Both the position numbers and the translations under genes were made by a program. A stretch of 64,000 bases of DNA, from the NCBI GenBank assembly GCA_024636675.1, contig JAGXGM010000088.1, forward strand, positions 1-64,000, in the 5' to 3' direction. This DNA is from Hydrogenophilales bacterium (GTDB lineage: Bacteria > Pseudomonadota > Gammaproteobacteria > Burkholderiales > Thiobacillaceae). Below, piece by piece: positions 16,580 to 25,589 of the stretch. Under the pieces are notes generated by a model. It was given only the letters and a program-made list of their open reading frames with translations. It made no database searches and was not told the origin of the DNA. The stretch's first letter is position 1. Every line of letters starts with the position of its first letter.

Positions 16580-17896
16580 TCAATGCCGCCCCGCCACCGC
16601 CACCCCCATCTTCGGCAACCACCGCCGCAACCCCGGCGTCGTAATCACCGTGCTGAAAATCGCCATCAGCACCAGCATCGTGAACACCTGCTGCGAGATG
16701 ACGCCAAGATCAAAACCGACGTTGATGACGATGAGTTCCATCAGCGCGCGCGTGTTCATCATGATGCCGATCACCTTGCCCTCATGGTGCGACATGCCGG
16801 CCCAGCGCGCGGCGACGTAGCTGGCGCCGAATTTTCCCAAAGTCGCCAGCGCAATCAACAGCAGACACCAGCCCCAGGCCGCGGCGGAATCGAGGCTGCC
16901 GACGTGGGTGCGCAAGCCCGTGTAGGTGAAGAAAATGGGCAGGAAGAAGACCATGACGAAATGTCCGATGCGTTCCTTCCAGGCTTCGATCAGCTCATGC
17001 TCGTCGTGCAGGATCACGCCCATCATGAAGCCGCCGAAGATGGCGAAGACGCCGAGCTGGTAGGTGGTCATCGCCGAGACGAAGATGGCGGCAAGCAGGA
17101 TGCCGAGCAGGTTGAGCGTGAGCTTGCCGCGTCCGGCCTTCTCGCCCACCGGCACGGGCTTGGCCTGGCTAGCCCGGATCACGCGCTTCATCAGCGGCCG
17201 CACGACGAACCACCATGTAAGGAAAAACACCCCGACCAGCGCCACCTTGAACGCGAAAGCGGCGGCGCTGAACTGGGCCACGGCGAGCGCCGTGATGAGC
17301 GCGAGCAGCAGCCAGCCGATGACGTCGTTGATGGCGGCGGCGCTGATGGCGATGACGCCGATGGGCAGGCGGGTGATCCTGAACTCCATCATGATGCGGC
17401 CGAGGATGGGCAAGGCGGTGATGGAGAAGGCGGTGGCGATGAACAACGACGTGGCGAGCGGATTGATTCCGGGCGACAGAAGCGGCGCGCTGAGCCAGCC
17501 GAAACCGAAGCCGAGCGCGAAGGGCGCAATCATGCTGGCGCTGGCGATGAGGGCGACGGCGCGGCGGTTGTTGTGCGCGGTCAGGTGGGCGAAGTCGAAT
17601 TCGAGGCCGATCTGGAACATCAGCAGCACCAGGCCGATCTGCGACAGCATCTGCATCGGCGCCGCCGGCGTCGAATGAAATACATACTGGAACAGGTCGG
17701 GGGCGAGCAGGCCGAACAGCGACGGACCCAACAGGATGCCGACGATGATCTCGCCCACCGCCGGCGACTGTCCGACGCGCTGCGCCAGTTCGCCGCCGAG
17801 GCGGGCGGCGAGCACGATCAGCGTCAGTTGCAGCAGGGTGAAGAAGAGCAGCGCCTCGGTCTGGTGGACCGCGAGGGCGTGCCCGGGGGGGATCAA
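16580..17896 (-). CDS. Cation:proton antiporter, CPA2/Kef type
   Basis: 438 aa, 11-12 membrane segments, no TrkA-N domain visible. Family motifs include VGEIIVGILLGPSLFG near the N terminus, GLVLLMFQIGLEFD (the FxxGLE signature of Kef/CPA2), ATAFSITALPILGRI, INDVIGWLLLA (transport Asp) and NTRALMELIVINVG. The start is a TTG at 17896 overlapping the ketoreductase stop as TTGA; no in-frame ATG exists near the N terminus, so translation probably depends on coupling. This makes it the last gene of the minus-strand pigment operon, which is an unusual partner for pigment genes. Confidence 0.82.
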   Translation of the reverse strand: MIPPGHALAVHQTEALLFFTLLQLTLIVLAARLGGELAQRVGQSPAVGEIIVGILLGPSLFGLLAPDLFQYVFHSTPAAPMQMLSQIGLVLLMFQIGLEFDFAHLTAHNNRRAVALIASASMIAPFALGFGFGWLSAPLLSPGINPLATSLFIATAFSITALPILGRIMMEFRITRLPIGVIAISAAAINDVIGWLLLALITALAVAQFSAAAFAFKVALVGVFFLTWWFVVRPLMKRVIRASQAKPVPVGEKAGRGKLTLNLLGILLAAIFVSAMTTYQLGVFAIFGGFMMGVILHDEHELIEAWKERIGHFVMVFFLPIFFTYTGLRTHVGSLDSAAAWGWCLLLIALATLGKFGASYVAARWAGMSHHEGKVIGIMMNTRALMELIVINVGFDLGVISQQVFTMLVLMAIFSTVITTPGLRRWLPKMGVAVAGRH

Positions 17897-18612
17897 ATCA
17901 TCCCGCCGTTCACCGAGATGATCTGGCCGCTGATGTAGCTCGCCTGCTCCGAGGCGAGAAAGCCGACCAGGTCCGCCACTTCTTCGGGGCGGCCGGCGCG
18001 CTTCATCGGCACCATGCCCGCAATGGCCTGGGCGTCGAACACGCCGTCGATCATGTCGGTCTGGATGATGCCCGGCGCCACGGCGTTGACCGTCACCCCG
18101 CGGCTGGCGAGTTCCAGCGACAGCGACTTGGTGGCGGCGTGCAGCGCGCCCTTGGCCGCCGAATAATTGACCTGGCCGCGATTGCCGGTAATGCCGGCGA
18201 TGGAGGTGACGTTGATCACACGTCCCCAGCGGCTGCGGATCATCGCCATCGTCAGCGGTTGGGTGACGTTAAAAAAGCCGGAAAGCGACACATCGAGCAC
18301 GCCGTGCCATTGGGCTGCGCTCATGCCGGGGAAGACGGCGTCGTCGTGGATGCCGGCGTTGTTCACCAGCACCTGGATCGGCGTGTCGGCAATGAGTGCT
18401 TCGAGTGCGGCGCGGCTGGCGTCGGCGTCGGTGACGTCGAAGGCGATGGCTTCGGCCTGCCCGCCGCCCGCCTTGATTTCATCGGCCAGTGCCTGCGCTT
18501 TCGCCAGGTTGCGGTTGGCGTGGATGTAGACGTAGCAACCGTCGGCGGCGAGGCGGCGGCAGATCGCCGAGCCGATGCCGCCGCTGCCGCCGGTGACGAG
18601 CGCACGTTTCAT
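17893..18612 (-). CDS. 3-ketoacyl-ACP reductase (FabG-like, aryl-polyene type)
   Basis: 239-residue short-chain dehydrogenase: NADPH-binding TGGSGGIGSAI, NNAG at about residue 88, catalytic Ser in NVTSIAGITG and Tyr-Lys in NYSAAKGALH. The C-terminal SYISGQIISVNGGMI is FabG-like. In aryl-polyene biosynthesis the ApeQ-type ketoreductase reduces each beta-keto intermediate on ACP. It is coupled (4-base overlaps) to the hotdog dehydratase upstream and the antiporter downstream, supporting the pathway role rather than bulk fatty-acid synthesis. Confidence 0.9.
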   Translation of the reverse strand: MKRALVTGGSGGIGSAICRRLAADGCYVYIHANRNLAKAQALADEIKAGGGQAEAIAFDVTDADASRAALEALIADTPIQVLVNNAGIHDDAVFPGMSAAQWHGVLDVSLSGFFNVTQPLTMAMIRSRWGRVINVTSIAGITGNRGQVNYSAAKGALHAATKSLSLELASRGVTVNAVAPGIIQTDMIDGVFDAQAIAGMVPMKRAGRPEEVADLVGFLASEQASYISGQIISVNGGMI

Positions 18613-19073
18613 TTCAGATTCCCCAGTTTGTCGGCGTCCAGCACCGCCGCATCCAATATCACCGCAGCCCGGCCGCTCAGCAGTTCGCGATCGGCGGCGC
18701 TGACGCGAAAGCCATACAGAATGGTGTTGCCGTCGCCCGACAACCGCTCCGCCTCGATCTCGAGGTCGGCGGCGATGTCGTCGAGCCGCGCCACCTGCAG
18801 CTCGACGCTGCGCACGCTCGCCAGGTAGCCGGCGCGCGGCGCGCCGTCGGCCCCCGCCAGCAGCGCACCGTGGGCGGCCATGGCCTGCGCCGCGTACTCA
18901 ATGCCGCAGGCCGCGCCGAGGCGATCGTGCGCGCGCAGCGGGTTGTCGGCTTCGCGATGGCTGCTTGCCGTGCAACGGATGCGCTGGTCATCCCAGTCGG
19001 TGACGGCATCGAGCAGGCACATGCTGCCCTGGTGCGGCAAGTGGGCGAGCAGCCAGGCGTGGTCTAGCGGCAT
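18609..19073 (-). CDS. ApeP-like beta-hydroxyacyl-ACP dehydratase (hotdog fold)
   Basis: 154 aa from ATG 19073. Resembles the ApeP/FabZ-like dehydratases of aryl-polyene loci: LLAHLPHQGSMCLLD at the N terminus (the family's PH.. and D/E active-site region), GIEYAAQAMAAHGAL on the long hotdog helix, and a late YGFRVSAADRELLSGRAAVIL strand pair. The gene overlaps the chain-length-factor gene by 10 bases and the ketoreductase by 4. Two dehydratases (this and 26530-26856) are usual for aryl-polyene systems. Confidence 0.82.
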   Translation of the reverse strand: MPLDHAWLLAHLPHQGSMCLLDAVTDWDDQRIRCTASSHREADNPLRAHDRLGAACGIEYAAQAMAAHGALLAGADGAPRAGYLASVRSVELQVARLDDIAADLEIEAERLSGDGNTILYGFRVSAADRELLSGRAAVILDAAVLDADKLGNLK

Positions 19074-19861
19074 GGTTCAATCTCCACGGCCAGACTGAGC
19101 GGCGCCAGGTAGTCCAGAACGACCCGACCGCCCTCCCCGCGCGCAATGGCCTGCAGCAGCGGCAGCCCGCGCGCGCAGGGAATGGCGCGGCGCAGCGCTT
19201 CGAGTTCGGGCGCGGCCAGCGCATCGGGCGCGGCGTCACTAAGGCTGAGCGCGATCCGCGCCTGCGAGTGCGCGCTGCGTTCAGGCATCAGCGCCAGCGC
19301 GATGCCGAAGGCGGCGGGGAGCGGGCGCTTGGCGTGCAGCGGCTCGGGATAGGGCATGTCGTAGGCAACCAAGAGCGTGCCCCAGCCCTCGACCGCGACC
19401 TGAGTCAGCGCTTCCAGCAGGCCGGCGCCGAAGCTGCCGTCGTGAGCGCACAGCACGGTGGCCGGGGTCATGGCGCCGGAGGCGATGCCCCAGTAGCCGG
19501 CCGGGGCGTTGTGCACCGAGTTGTGGAAGCGGGTCGGCGAGATGCTCCGGTCGTCGGAAGCCAGCGTCTTGCAGAGGGCGTCGCAGTTGTCGTTGTCGGC
19601 GCCGGACGAGGAAAACACCGCGGCCAACTGCCGGGCGTCGAGCTGTCCGGCAGCGACGGCCTCCTGCGCCACCGCCAGCGCGACCTTGATCGCGAGGCCG
19701 GTGCGCCGGCGCTCGGCCGGGGGCAGCGACTGCGGCGCGGCCACCGTGAGGGGGCGCGATTCGTAGGGGGTGGCGCCCGCCAGGATGGGCCGCGCCGCGG
19801 GCCAGTTGTCGAGTCCCGGGCCGATCAGGCCAATGCCGTCGAGGTAAGCGGTGAGCTTCAT
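19064..19861 (-). CDS. Chain-length-factor-like beta-ketoacyl synthase (ApeC type)
   Basis: 265 aa from ATG 19861, overlapping the upstream KS stop as ATGA. The protein has a thiolase-like core in shortened form: the segment LAAVFSSSGADNDNCDALCKTL, TRFHNSVHNAPAGYWGIASG and LVAYDMPYPEP match the beta-ketoacyl-synthase-like domain PF13723. It lacks the STACSSS nucleophile motif of its partner, as expected of a chain-length factor that pairs with the active KS. Expressed together with KS, it should set polyene length. Confidence 0.82.
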   Translation of the reverse strand: MKLTAYLDGIGLIGPGLDNWPAARPILAGATPYESRPLTVAAPQSLPPAERRRTGLAIKVALAVAQEAVAAGQLDARQLAAVFSSSGADNDNCDALCKTLASDDRSISPTRFHNSVHNAPAGYWGIASGAMTPATVLCAHDGSFGAGLLEALTQVAVEGWGTLLVAYDMPYPEPLHAKRPLPAAFGIALALMPERSAHSQARIALSLSDAAPDALAAPELEALRRAIPCARGLPLLQAIARGEGGRVVLDYLAPLSLAVEIEPCR

Positions 19862-21057
19862 TGCGCGCGCCCCAGGATCAGGCTGCAGTTGGTGCCACCG
19901 AAACCGAACGAGTTGCTGAGCACCCGGCGCGGCGCGCGCTGCAGGTTCGCGGTCAGGTACTGAATGGGGATTTCCGGGTCGACGCAGCGGGTGTTGACCC
20001 CGCCCGGCAGGAAGCCCTGCTGCAGTGCCAGCGCGCTGATGACCGCCTCCAGCCCGCCGGCCGCGCCGAGGGTGTGGCCGGTCGCGCCCTTGGTCGAGCT
20101 GCACGCCACCTGATTGCCGAACAGCGTTGCCACGGCACGGCCCTCGGCGGCATCGTTGCTCGGCGTCGCGGTGCCGTGCAGGTTGATGTAGTCGACGTCG
20201 GCAGGCTGCAGGCCCGCAGTCGTGAGTGCGGCTTCCATCGCCATGCGCGCGCCCAGGCCTTCCGGGTGCGGCGACGACATGTGGTGGGCATCGCTCGATT
20301 CGCCCGCGCCCAAGAGCAGCACGGCATCGGCATCGAGGCTGTCGGCCGGGCGCTCAAGCAGGATGAAGGCCGCGGCCTCGCCGATGGACAGGCCGTTGCG
20401 ATCCGCGTCGTAGGGTCGGCAGGGTTCGGACGAGAGCAGCTCCAGCGAGTTGAAGCCGTAGAGCGTGGTGAGGCACAAGGAGTCGACGCCGCCGACAACG
20501 GCGGCGTCGATCACGCCTGCGGCGATCATCCGCGCCGCCGAGGCGAACACCTTGGCGCTCGACGAGCAGGCGGTGGAGACCACCACGGCGGGGCCTTCCA
20601 GATTGAACGCGGTGCGCACGAAGTCGGCCACCGAATAGGTATTGTGGGTGGTGCGATAGTGGAAGTCGTCCGGCAGGGCGCCGGTTGCCGGGTCGCGGCG
20701 GCGGTAGGCCTGCTCGGTCTGCAGGATGCCGGAGGTGCTGGTGCCGAGCAGCACGCCGATGCGCCGCCGGCCGTAGCGGGCGGCCGCCGCGCCGACTGCG
20801 GCATTGAAGCCATCCTGCTGCAACCCCAGGTAGGCGAGACGGTTGTTGCGGCACTCGTATTCGGCGAGGCTCGCCGGCAAAGGCGCCTCGTCCACGCCGG
20901 CTACTTCGCCGACGTATGTCGCCAGGTCGGTCACCGTCTCGAAAGCGCAGGGCACCAGTCCGCCCTTTTGCGTACGCAGGGCGGCGAGCGTCGGCGCCAG
21001 GCCGTGGCCGAGACAGCTTGCAGCGGTGAAATGGGAAAGCCAGAGCGAATTCAACAC
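19858..21057 (-). CDS. Beta-ketoacyl-ACP synthase (ApeO-like)
   Basis: About 399 aa. FabF-like condensing enzyme with nucleophile Cys in VVSTACSSSAKVF, the two histidines in NLHGTATPSND and KGATGHTLGAAG, and the C-terminal NSFGFGGTNCSLIL. It should extend the ACP-bound aryl chain with malonyl units, in a heterodimer with the CLF-like protein next to it. The start is uncertain: GTG 21057 gives a normal N terminus (VLNSLWLSHFTAASCLG); a TTG at 21066 is in frame too. No ATG is available. It is the last biosynthetic KS seen in the locus; a second stand-alone KS (ApeR type) was not found. Confidence 0.86.
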   Translation of the reverse strand: MLNSLWLSHFTAASCLGHGLAPTLAALRTQKGGLVPCAFETVTDLATYVGEVAGVDEAPLPASLAEYECRNNRLAYLGLQQDGFNAAVGAAAARYGRRRIGVLLGTSTSGILQTEQAYRRRDPATGALPDDFHYRTTHNTYSVADFVRTAFNLEGPAVVVSTACSSSAKVFASAARMIAAGVIDAAVVGGVDSLCLTTLYGFNSLELLSSEPCRPYDADRNGLSIGEAAAFILLERPADSLDADAVLLLGAGESSDAHHMSSPHPEGLGARMAMEAALTTAGLQPADVDYINLHGTATPSNDAAEGRAVATLFGNQVACSSTKGATGHTLGAAGGLEAVISALALQQGFLPGGVNTRCVDPEIPIQYLTANLQRAPRRVLSNSFGFGGTNCSLILGRAQ

Positions 21058-21109
21058 GTCAACCAATCCGATAAAGTGAGTTTTCAGTCAATTCCACAGC
21101 CGGTTTTCT

Positions 21110-21847
21110 TCAGATCCGGCCGGGTGCTGGCGCAGCGTAATGGCTGCGCAACGACAGCCAGGCCGCCACCGCCCCCAGCATGAGGCCGCCCCACACATCG
21201 ACCACCACATGCTGGCGGGTGGCGAGGGTGGAATAAATGATGCCGATGCACCACAGCCAGTTGACCAGCCGGCTCCACCGCGGCGCACCGAATCGACGCA
21301 GCAGCTGATCCAGCCAGACACCCGAAAACAGGGCTGTGGCGACATGCAGCGAAGGGAAGGCATTGCCTGCGGCATCAATATTTTTAAGGAAATCCATCCC
21401 GGGATGGCGAGCCCAGTCGATATCCGCTGCGGGAACCGCGGTGGGCCAGAAGTAGAAAACAATCAGCCCCGCCAGACAGGTTCCGCCCATCGCCATGCCG
21501 TAACGATAGAGCTCGCGTCGCGTCGCAATCAGTGCCGGGGGCAGCGACACATACACCCACAATGAGACATACAGCGGCATCGCCCACGGCTGAAAACTGA
21601 TCATCTGATCCAGCCAGGTAATCGGCATCACCGTGGCCGGGTAGGCCGGGACTTTGAGCACGTAGAAATATGCAGCAAAAAACAGGCCGATAAAAAGCGG
21701 CGTCCCAATCCCTTTCAGATAGACATGCTGGGTGACAACCGCTGCAATCTGCCGGAGCCAGGGCGTTTGCTGACTGTGTTTCAAGGCCTGTTCTCCGGGC
21801 TGCGGCGGTGCCGAGGCGTGCGTTGTATAGGGTTCATGACAGGGCAT
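21110..21847 (-). CDS. PAP2-superfamily membrane protein (IPC-synthase/phosphatase-like)
   Basis: 245 aa from ATG 21847, overlapping the polysaccharide deacetylase end by 14 bases. Six membrane segments and a PAP2/inositolphosphorylceramide-synthase-type active site: NAFPSLHVATAL (His in the second motif) and RQHVVVDVWGG (HX3D third motif). Such enzymes transfer or remove phospho-head groups of lipids at the outer face of the inner membrane. In a pigment locus it might transfer the polyene-lipid or process its lipid carrier; this is inference from position only. Confidence 0.72.
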   Translation of the reverse strand: MPCHEPYTTHASAPPQPGEQALKHSQQTPWLRQIAAVVTQHVYLKGIGTPLFIGLFFAAYFYVLKVPAYPATVMPITWLDQMISFQPWAMPLYVSLWVYVSLPPALIATRRELYRYGMAMGGTCLAGLIVFYFWPTAVPAADIDWARHPGMDFLKNIDAAGNAFPSLHVATALFSGVWLDQLLRRFGAPRWSRLVNWLWCIGIIYSTLATRQHVVVDVWGGLMLGAVAAWLSLRSHYAAPAPGRI

Positions 21848-22637
21848 CCCGTAAACGGACAAAACGCAGTCCGGCGGTGGCCGCCGACTCCAGCACCGCA
21901 GGCAGCACGTCGAGAATCACCGGCGTGCCCCCGGGTGTCCGTGCAGCATTGCCGTCGTGCAGCAGCAAAATGGCGCCGCCCCGCAGTGCATGCAGCAGCG
22001 CATGCCTGACCCGCCCGGCGTCGCCAATGCGGGTGTCGAACCCCCGCGCCGACCAGCTGGCGAGCGTCAAGCCGAGTCGCGCCAGCACGGGATCGAGAAA
22101 GGGATTGCGCAGGCCGGCCGGGGCGCGAAAGAACACCGGGCGCTGGCCGGTAATCTGGCCGAGGGTACGTTGTGCGGCCTGCAGTTCGCGCATGAAGCCG
22201 CGTGGGCCCAGCAGGGCAAAATAATGGGAATGGTGCTGGCTGTGGTTTTCCACGGCATGGCCACGGCGGACGATTTCCCTGCATATATCCGGATAGCGCG
22301 CCGCTTTTTCACCGACGCAGAAAAAGGTGGCGTGCGCGGCATGGCGATCCAGAATGTCCAGCACCTGCGGGGTGACGAGGGGGTCGGGGCCGTCGTCGAT
22401 GGTGAGGGCGATTTCATGTCTGGCGGCCGCGGCAGCGGGCAGCCGCGTCCAGTTCGGGCCCAGCCAGTTGCTGCGCGGCCACATCCCGGCCGCGGTCAGC
22501 AACAGGTGGTTGACGACCACGGCGCCCAGCGCCCAGCGCCATTGCGCGGGTGCGGCGATTACCGCCGCCAAGGCCAGGCCATGCAGCGCGACGGATGCGC
22601 GGATCAACAGGGTGGGACGCCAGGTTGAGTTAAGCAT
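21834..22637 (-). CDS. NodB-domain polysaccharide deacetylase-like protein
   Basis: 267 aa from ATG 22637. N-terminal hydrophobic segments (residues about 15-55) anchor it in the membrane, followed by a NodB homology domain from about residue 75: catalytic TIDDGPDPLVTP, metal-binding ENHSQHHSH (HX3H), RAPAGLRNP (Arg/Pro motif 3), SWSARGFDT and LLHDG. It overlaps the MMPL gene by 8 bases and the PAP2 gene by 14. Deacetylases are frequent in aryl-polyene loci, where a deacetylated sugar may serve as the acceptor. Confidence 0.83.
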   Translation of the reverse strand: MLNSTWRPTLLIRASVALHGLALAAVIAAPAQWRWALGAVVVNHLLLTAAGMWPRSNWLGPNWTRLPAAAAARHEIALTIDDGPDPLVTPQVLDILDRHAAHATFFCVGEKAARYPDICREIVRRGHAVENHSQHHSHYFALLGPRGFMRELQAAQRTLGQITGQRPVFFRAPAGLRNPFLDPVLARLGLTLASWSARGFDTRIGDAGRVRHALLHALRGGAILLLHDGNAARTPGGTPVILDVLPAVLESAATAGLRFVRLRDALS

Positions 22638-24996
22638 TGGACGGGCGGGCATCGGCTTGCCGGGCAAAAATCGCCGAATAGAACAAGGCCAGGATGACGC
22701 CCGGTGCGACGGTCACACCCAGCGCCTGCAGGAGGGAGACGTCGGAAAACGCGAGCAGGCCAAACCCGGCGACGGTGGTGAGGCTGGCAAACAGCATCGA
22801 GGCCAGCGTGCGCGGCAGAATCGGCGTGCGGGGGTCGGGCCGATCAAAAAACAGGGCGTAATTGGAGCCCACGGCGGCCACCAGCAGCAAACCCACCAAG
22901 TGCAAAATGATCATTTGCTGGCCAAACAGGCTCAATCCCGCGGTGACGGTGATGACCGCTGCTGCCAGCGGCGCGATGATGCGCAGCACGCGCATGGGCG
23001 AGCGAAAAACCACGAGCAGCAACGCGATGATGGCAACCAGGCCGCCGAGCGACAGCGCAATGGCTTCACGCAGGTAGCCGGAATACAGGCGATCCGACTC
23101 CGCCTTCATGTCCACGAACAGCGCATCGGGCATTGCGCTCAAGGCAGCGCGGATAAGCTCGGCGTCGATGCTGCCCCCCTCGGGCGCGGTCAGCGGCAAC
23201 AAAGCCCGCCATTGCCCGTGTTGCCGGATGAGCAGCGCATCGACCGCCATCGCCATCGAGGTCTGCTGCAGGGCGGCCGCCTGCAGCAAACCCTGGCTGC
23301 GCGCGGCGGCGGCATCGTCCAGAAACGGCGCGAACAGTTGTTCGCGCACCGGCAAGCCTTGAACGGCTTGCGCCAGGCGTGTTTCCAGCACGGGCCGGGG
23401 AGGCAGACTGGCCTGGCGTGCGCGTTGCGTGGCCACGCTGGGAAGGTAGCGGCTCGGGCTTTCGAATCCGGCAAGTTCGCCTTGCTCGACCTGGGCTTGC
23501 AGCAACGTGGAAACCCTCTCGGCGGCGCGCAAGACGGATTCCTGATTCGCACCCGAGACAACGACCAGGTAGCGCACGTCCGGCGCACCCATGTCTGCGC
23601 GCAAGCGGGTATCGAGCTCCACATCCGCTTGCGACACCGGACTGAGTGACGCGATTTTGTCGTTCCACAAACTGGCGCGGTTATCGACCACGATGGCGCA
23701 GGCAGCCAGCAACACGATTGCCGCAGGCCAGCGCAATGCGGCCGCGCGTTGCACCACGCGGGACAGGGTGAGCCCGATTGCCGACAAATCGTGGACACGG
23801 AAGCTGGCGGGCAGCAGCGAGGGCAGGACAAAGCGCGTCACCGTTGCGGCCGTAATCAGCCCGGCAATGGCATACAGGCCGAGTTGCGCCAGACCGGGAA
23901 AGCCGGACAGCAGCAGCGAGGCGAAACCGAAAATAGACGTCAGCACACCGAGGCGAATGGTGGGCCAGAGGCGCTTGATCCAGTTCTGATGATCGGCGCT
24001 GTTCTGTTCCGATTGCACGAACAGGTAGATCGAATAATCCACGGCTTCGCCGATCAGCGCGGTGCCGAATCCCAGGGTGATGCCGTGCACCGCGCCAAAG
24101 CCCAGGCTGACTGCCGCAATGCCGGCCAGCGCACCGCTGATCACGGGCAGCAGCCCCAATGCCAGGGCGCTGAAGGAACGATAAACGAGCAACAAGAGCG
24201 TTGCGATGAGGGCAAGGCTGATGATGGACAGGCGGGTAACCTGGCGCTTGATGGTGTCGCGCGAGGTCACCGAAAACACGCCGGGACCGGTCATCACCAG
24301 TTGGGCGGTGGCGGTCGCGCCGGGGGCTTGGTCCAAGGCCTGGTCGAACGCCTGCCGGATGGCGGCCATGGCAAGTTGCTGGGCATCGGTGTCGCTTCCC
24401 GCGGCACGCGTTTGCATCAGCATCAAGGCGCGCGTGCCATCGCGCGATGCCCATGCGCCTTCCACCAGCCGCGGCTGGGTGCCGCTGTTGAGCTGCTCGA
24501 GCAATTGCAGCATTTCCCCGGTCGGGTCACGCGGCAGCAGGGATTTGACCAGCAGTCCGGCGGGCGAGGCCAGGAGGTCGATGCTGTCGCTCAAGGCGGC
24601 ATGCAGGCCGTCTACGCTGAAGCGCTCAGGCGTCACTGCCGGGCTCAGCAGGTAACGATTGTCGAACAGGAAAGCACGGTCGCGTTCGGCGTTGACGGGC
24701 TCGCCGTTATTGACGCTGACAAACGTGCGGTCGGCGCGCAGACGCTCGGCGACTTGCCTGGAAAGACTGGCGCGGGTGGGCGCGTCGGCGCCTTCGATGC
24801 CCACCAGAATCAGGCGCGAGGCGAGGCCGTCGCTGACCTGATCCATGAGCAGCTGCTGCTCGGGCGTGGGCGTGCGCGGCATGAATGCCGACAGATCGGT
24901 GGTGAAGTGGGTGCGGCTAATGATGCCGACGCAGGCCAGCAAGAAAATCAGCCACAGCACGATTGCTGCAGTGCCGCGGCGGCGCATGCGGATCAT
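22630..24996 (-). CDS. MMPL/RND-family exporter (aryl-polyene locus)
   Basis: 788 residues with the two-fold MMPL architecture: an N-terminal helix, periplasmic domain (about residues 30-240), a six-helix bundle (about 245-420, with ALIGEAVDYSIYLFV as the D/Y pair motif), a second periplasmic domain and a second helical bundle containing GSNYALFFD. These exporters are a hallmark of xanthomonadin and aryl-polyene clusters and are thought to move the finished lipid-linked pigment towards the outer membrane. ATGA-type overlap with the LolA-like gene upstream. Confidence 0.88.
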   Translation of the reverse strand: MIRMRRRGTAAIVLWLIFLLACVGIISRTHFTTDLSAFMPRTPTPEQQLLMDQVSDGLASRLILVGIEGADAPTRASLSRQVAERLRADRTFVSVNNGEPVNAERDRAFLFDNRYLLSPAVTPERFSVDGLHAALSDSIDLLASPAGLLVKSLLPRDPTGEMLQLLEQLNSGTQPRLVEGAWASRDGTRALMLMQTRAAGSDTDAQQLAMAAIRQAFDQALDQAPGATATAQLVMTGPGVFSVTSRDTIKRQVTRLSIISLALIATLLLLVYRSFSALALGLLPVISGALAGIAAVSLGFGAVHGITLGFGTALIGEAVDYSIYLFVQSEQNSADHQNWIKRLWPTIRLGVLTSIFGFASLLLSGFPGLAQLGLYAIAGLITAATVTRFVLPSLLPASFRVHDLSAIGLTLSRVVQRAAALRWPAAIVLLAACAIVVDNRASLWNDKIASLSPVSQADVELDTRLRADMGAPDVRYLVVVSGANQESVLRAAERVSTLLQAQVEQGELAGFESPSRYLPSVATQRARQASLPPRPVLETRLAQAVQGLPVREQLFAPFLDDAAAARSQGLLQAAALQQTSMAMAVDALLIRQHGQWRALLPLTAPEGGSIDAELIRAALSAMPDALFVDMKAESDRLYSGYLREAIALSLGGLVAIIALLLVVFRSPMRVLRIIAPLAAAVITVTAGLSLFGQQMIILHLVGLLLVAAVGSNYALFFDRPDPRTPILPRTLASMLFASLTTVAGFGLLAFSDVSLLQALGVTVAPGVILALFYSAIFARQADARPSNA

Positions 24997-25589
24997 CGCT
25001 GCGGCGCCGGCTGTTCGATGGTCATCAGCGAACGGTCGCCATCGGCCTGGATGATCTCAACGCTGCGCACCACGTTCCTGACCCCCTCCATCCGGATGCG
25101 GGCGATGACAGCGCCCACTTTGGGGTCGAGCGGGGTGAGCGTGAGCGTCCAGCGTTCATGACCGCCGTCCAGAGCCAGGTGGTAGACCCGTTCCAGGGCC
25201 TTGCGATCGCCGGCCAGGGTGGCGCGAATGCTCTCGATCATGCCGGCCACCTCGGGATAATCCTTGAGCTGCAGGACGTGCTTGCGGCGGCCGCGTTCCA
25301 GGGTGAGGGTGTCGCCGTCGAGCACCATGGTCTCGGGCTTCGGTTTCAGGGTGCGCTTTTCCAGGCGGGCCGGCGCGACGAACAGCAGTTCGCCGGAAGA
25401 TTCGATCGGCTGGTCGAGGATGGAAATGGTTTTTGTCTCAGTGAACGTGGCGGCGCCTTGTGGATGCTTCGCCAGGCCGGCCATGAGCTGGGCAATGCTC
25501 AGCGGGGCGGACTGAACGACGGGGCTGACCAGCAGCGCCAGCCAGACCAGGGCGCACAATCGAAAGCGGGGTCGCGTGAGTCGAGTCAT
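24993..25589 (-). CDS. LolA-like outer-membrane lipoprotein carrier protein
   Basis: 198 aa from ATG 25589. Signal peptide ending in VVQSAP, followed by an incomplete beta-barrel LolA-like domain: FTETKTISILDQPIESSGELLFVAPARLEK and the TMVLDGDTLTLE strand. The LolA fold binds acyl chains, so the protein probably ferries the lipidated polyene across the periplasm, between the MMPL exporter (downstream, 4-base overlap) and the outer membrane. The upstream acyltransferase overlaps by 4 bases too. It is not the housekeeping lolA; its context decides that. Confidence 0.82.
   Translation of the reverse strand: MTRLTRPRFRLCALVWLALLVSPVVQSAPLSIAQLMAGLAKHPQGAATFTETKTISILDQPIESSGELLFVAPARLEKRTLKPKPETMVLDGDTLTLERGRRKHVLQLKDYPEVAGMIESIRATLAGDRKALERVYHLALDGGHERWTLTLTPLDPKVGAVIARIRMEGVRNVVRSVEIIQADGDRSLMTIEQPAPQR

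Noticed and set aside
16427-17938. Long plus-strand open frame (503 aa) opposite the antiporter
   Set aside because: It is rich in Arg, Asp, Gln and His with no family pattern, and is the antisense of a clear twelve-helix antiporter; a GC-rich shadow frame.
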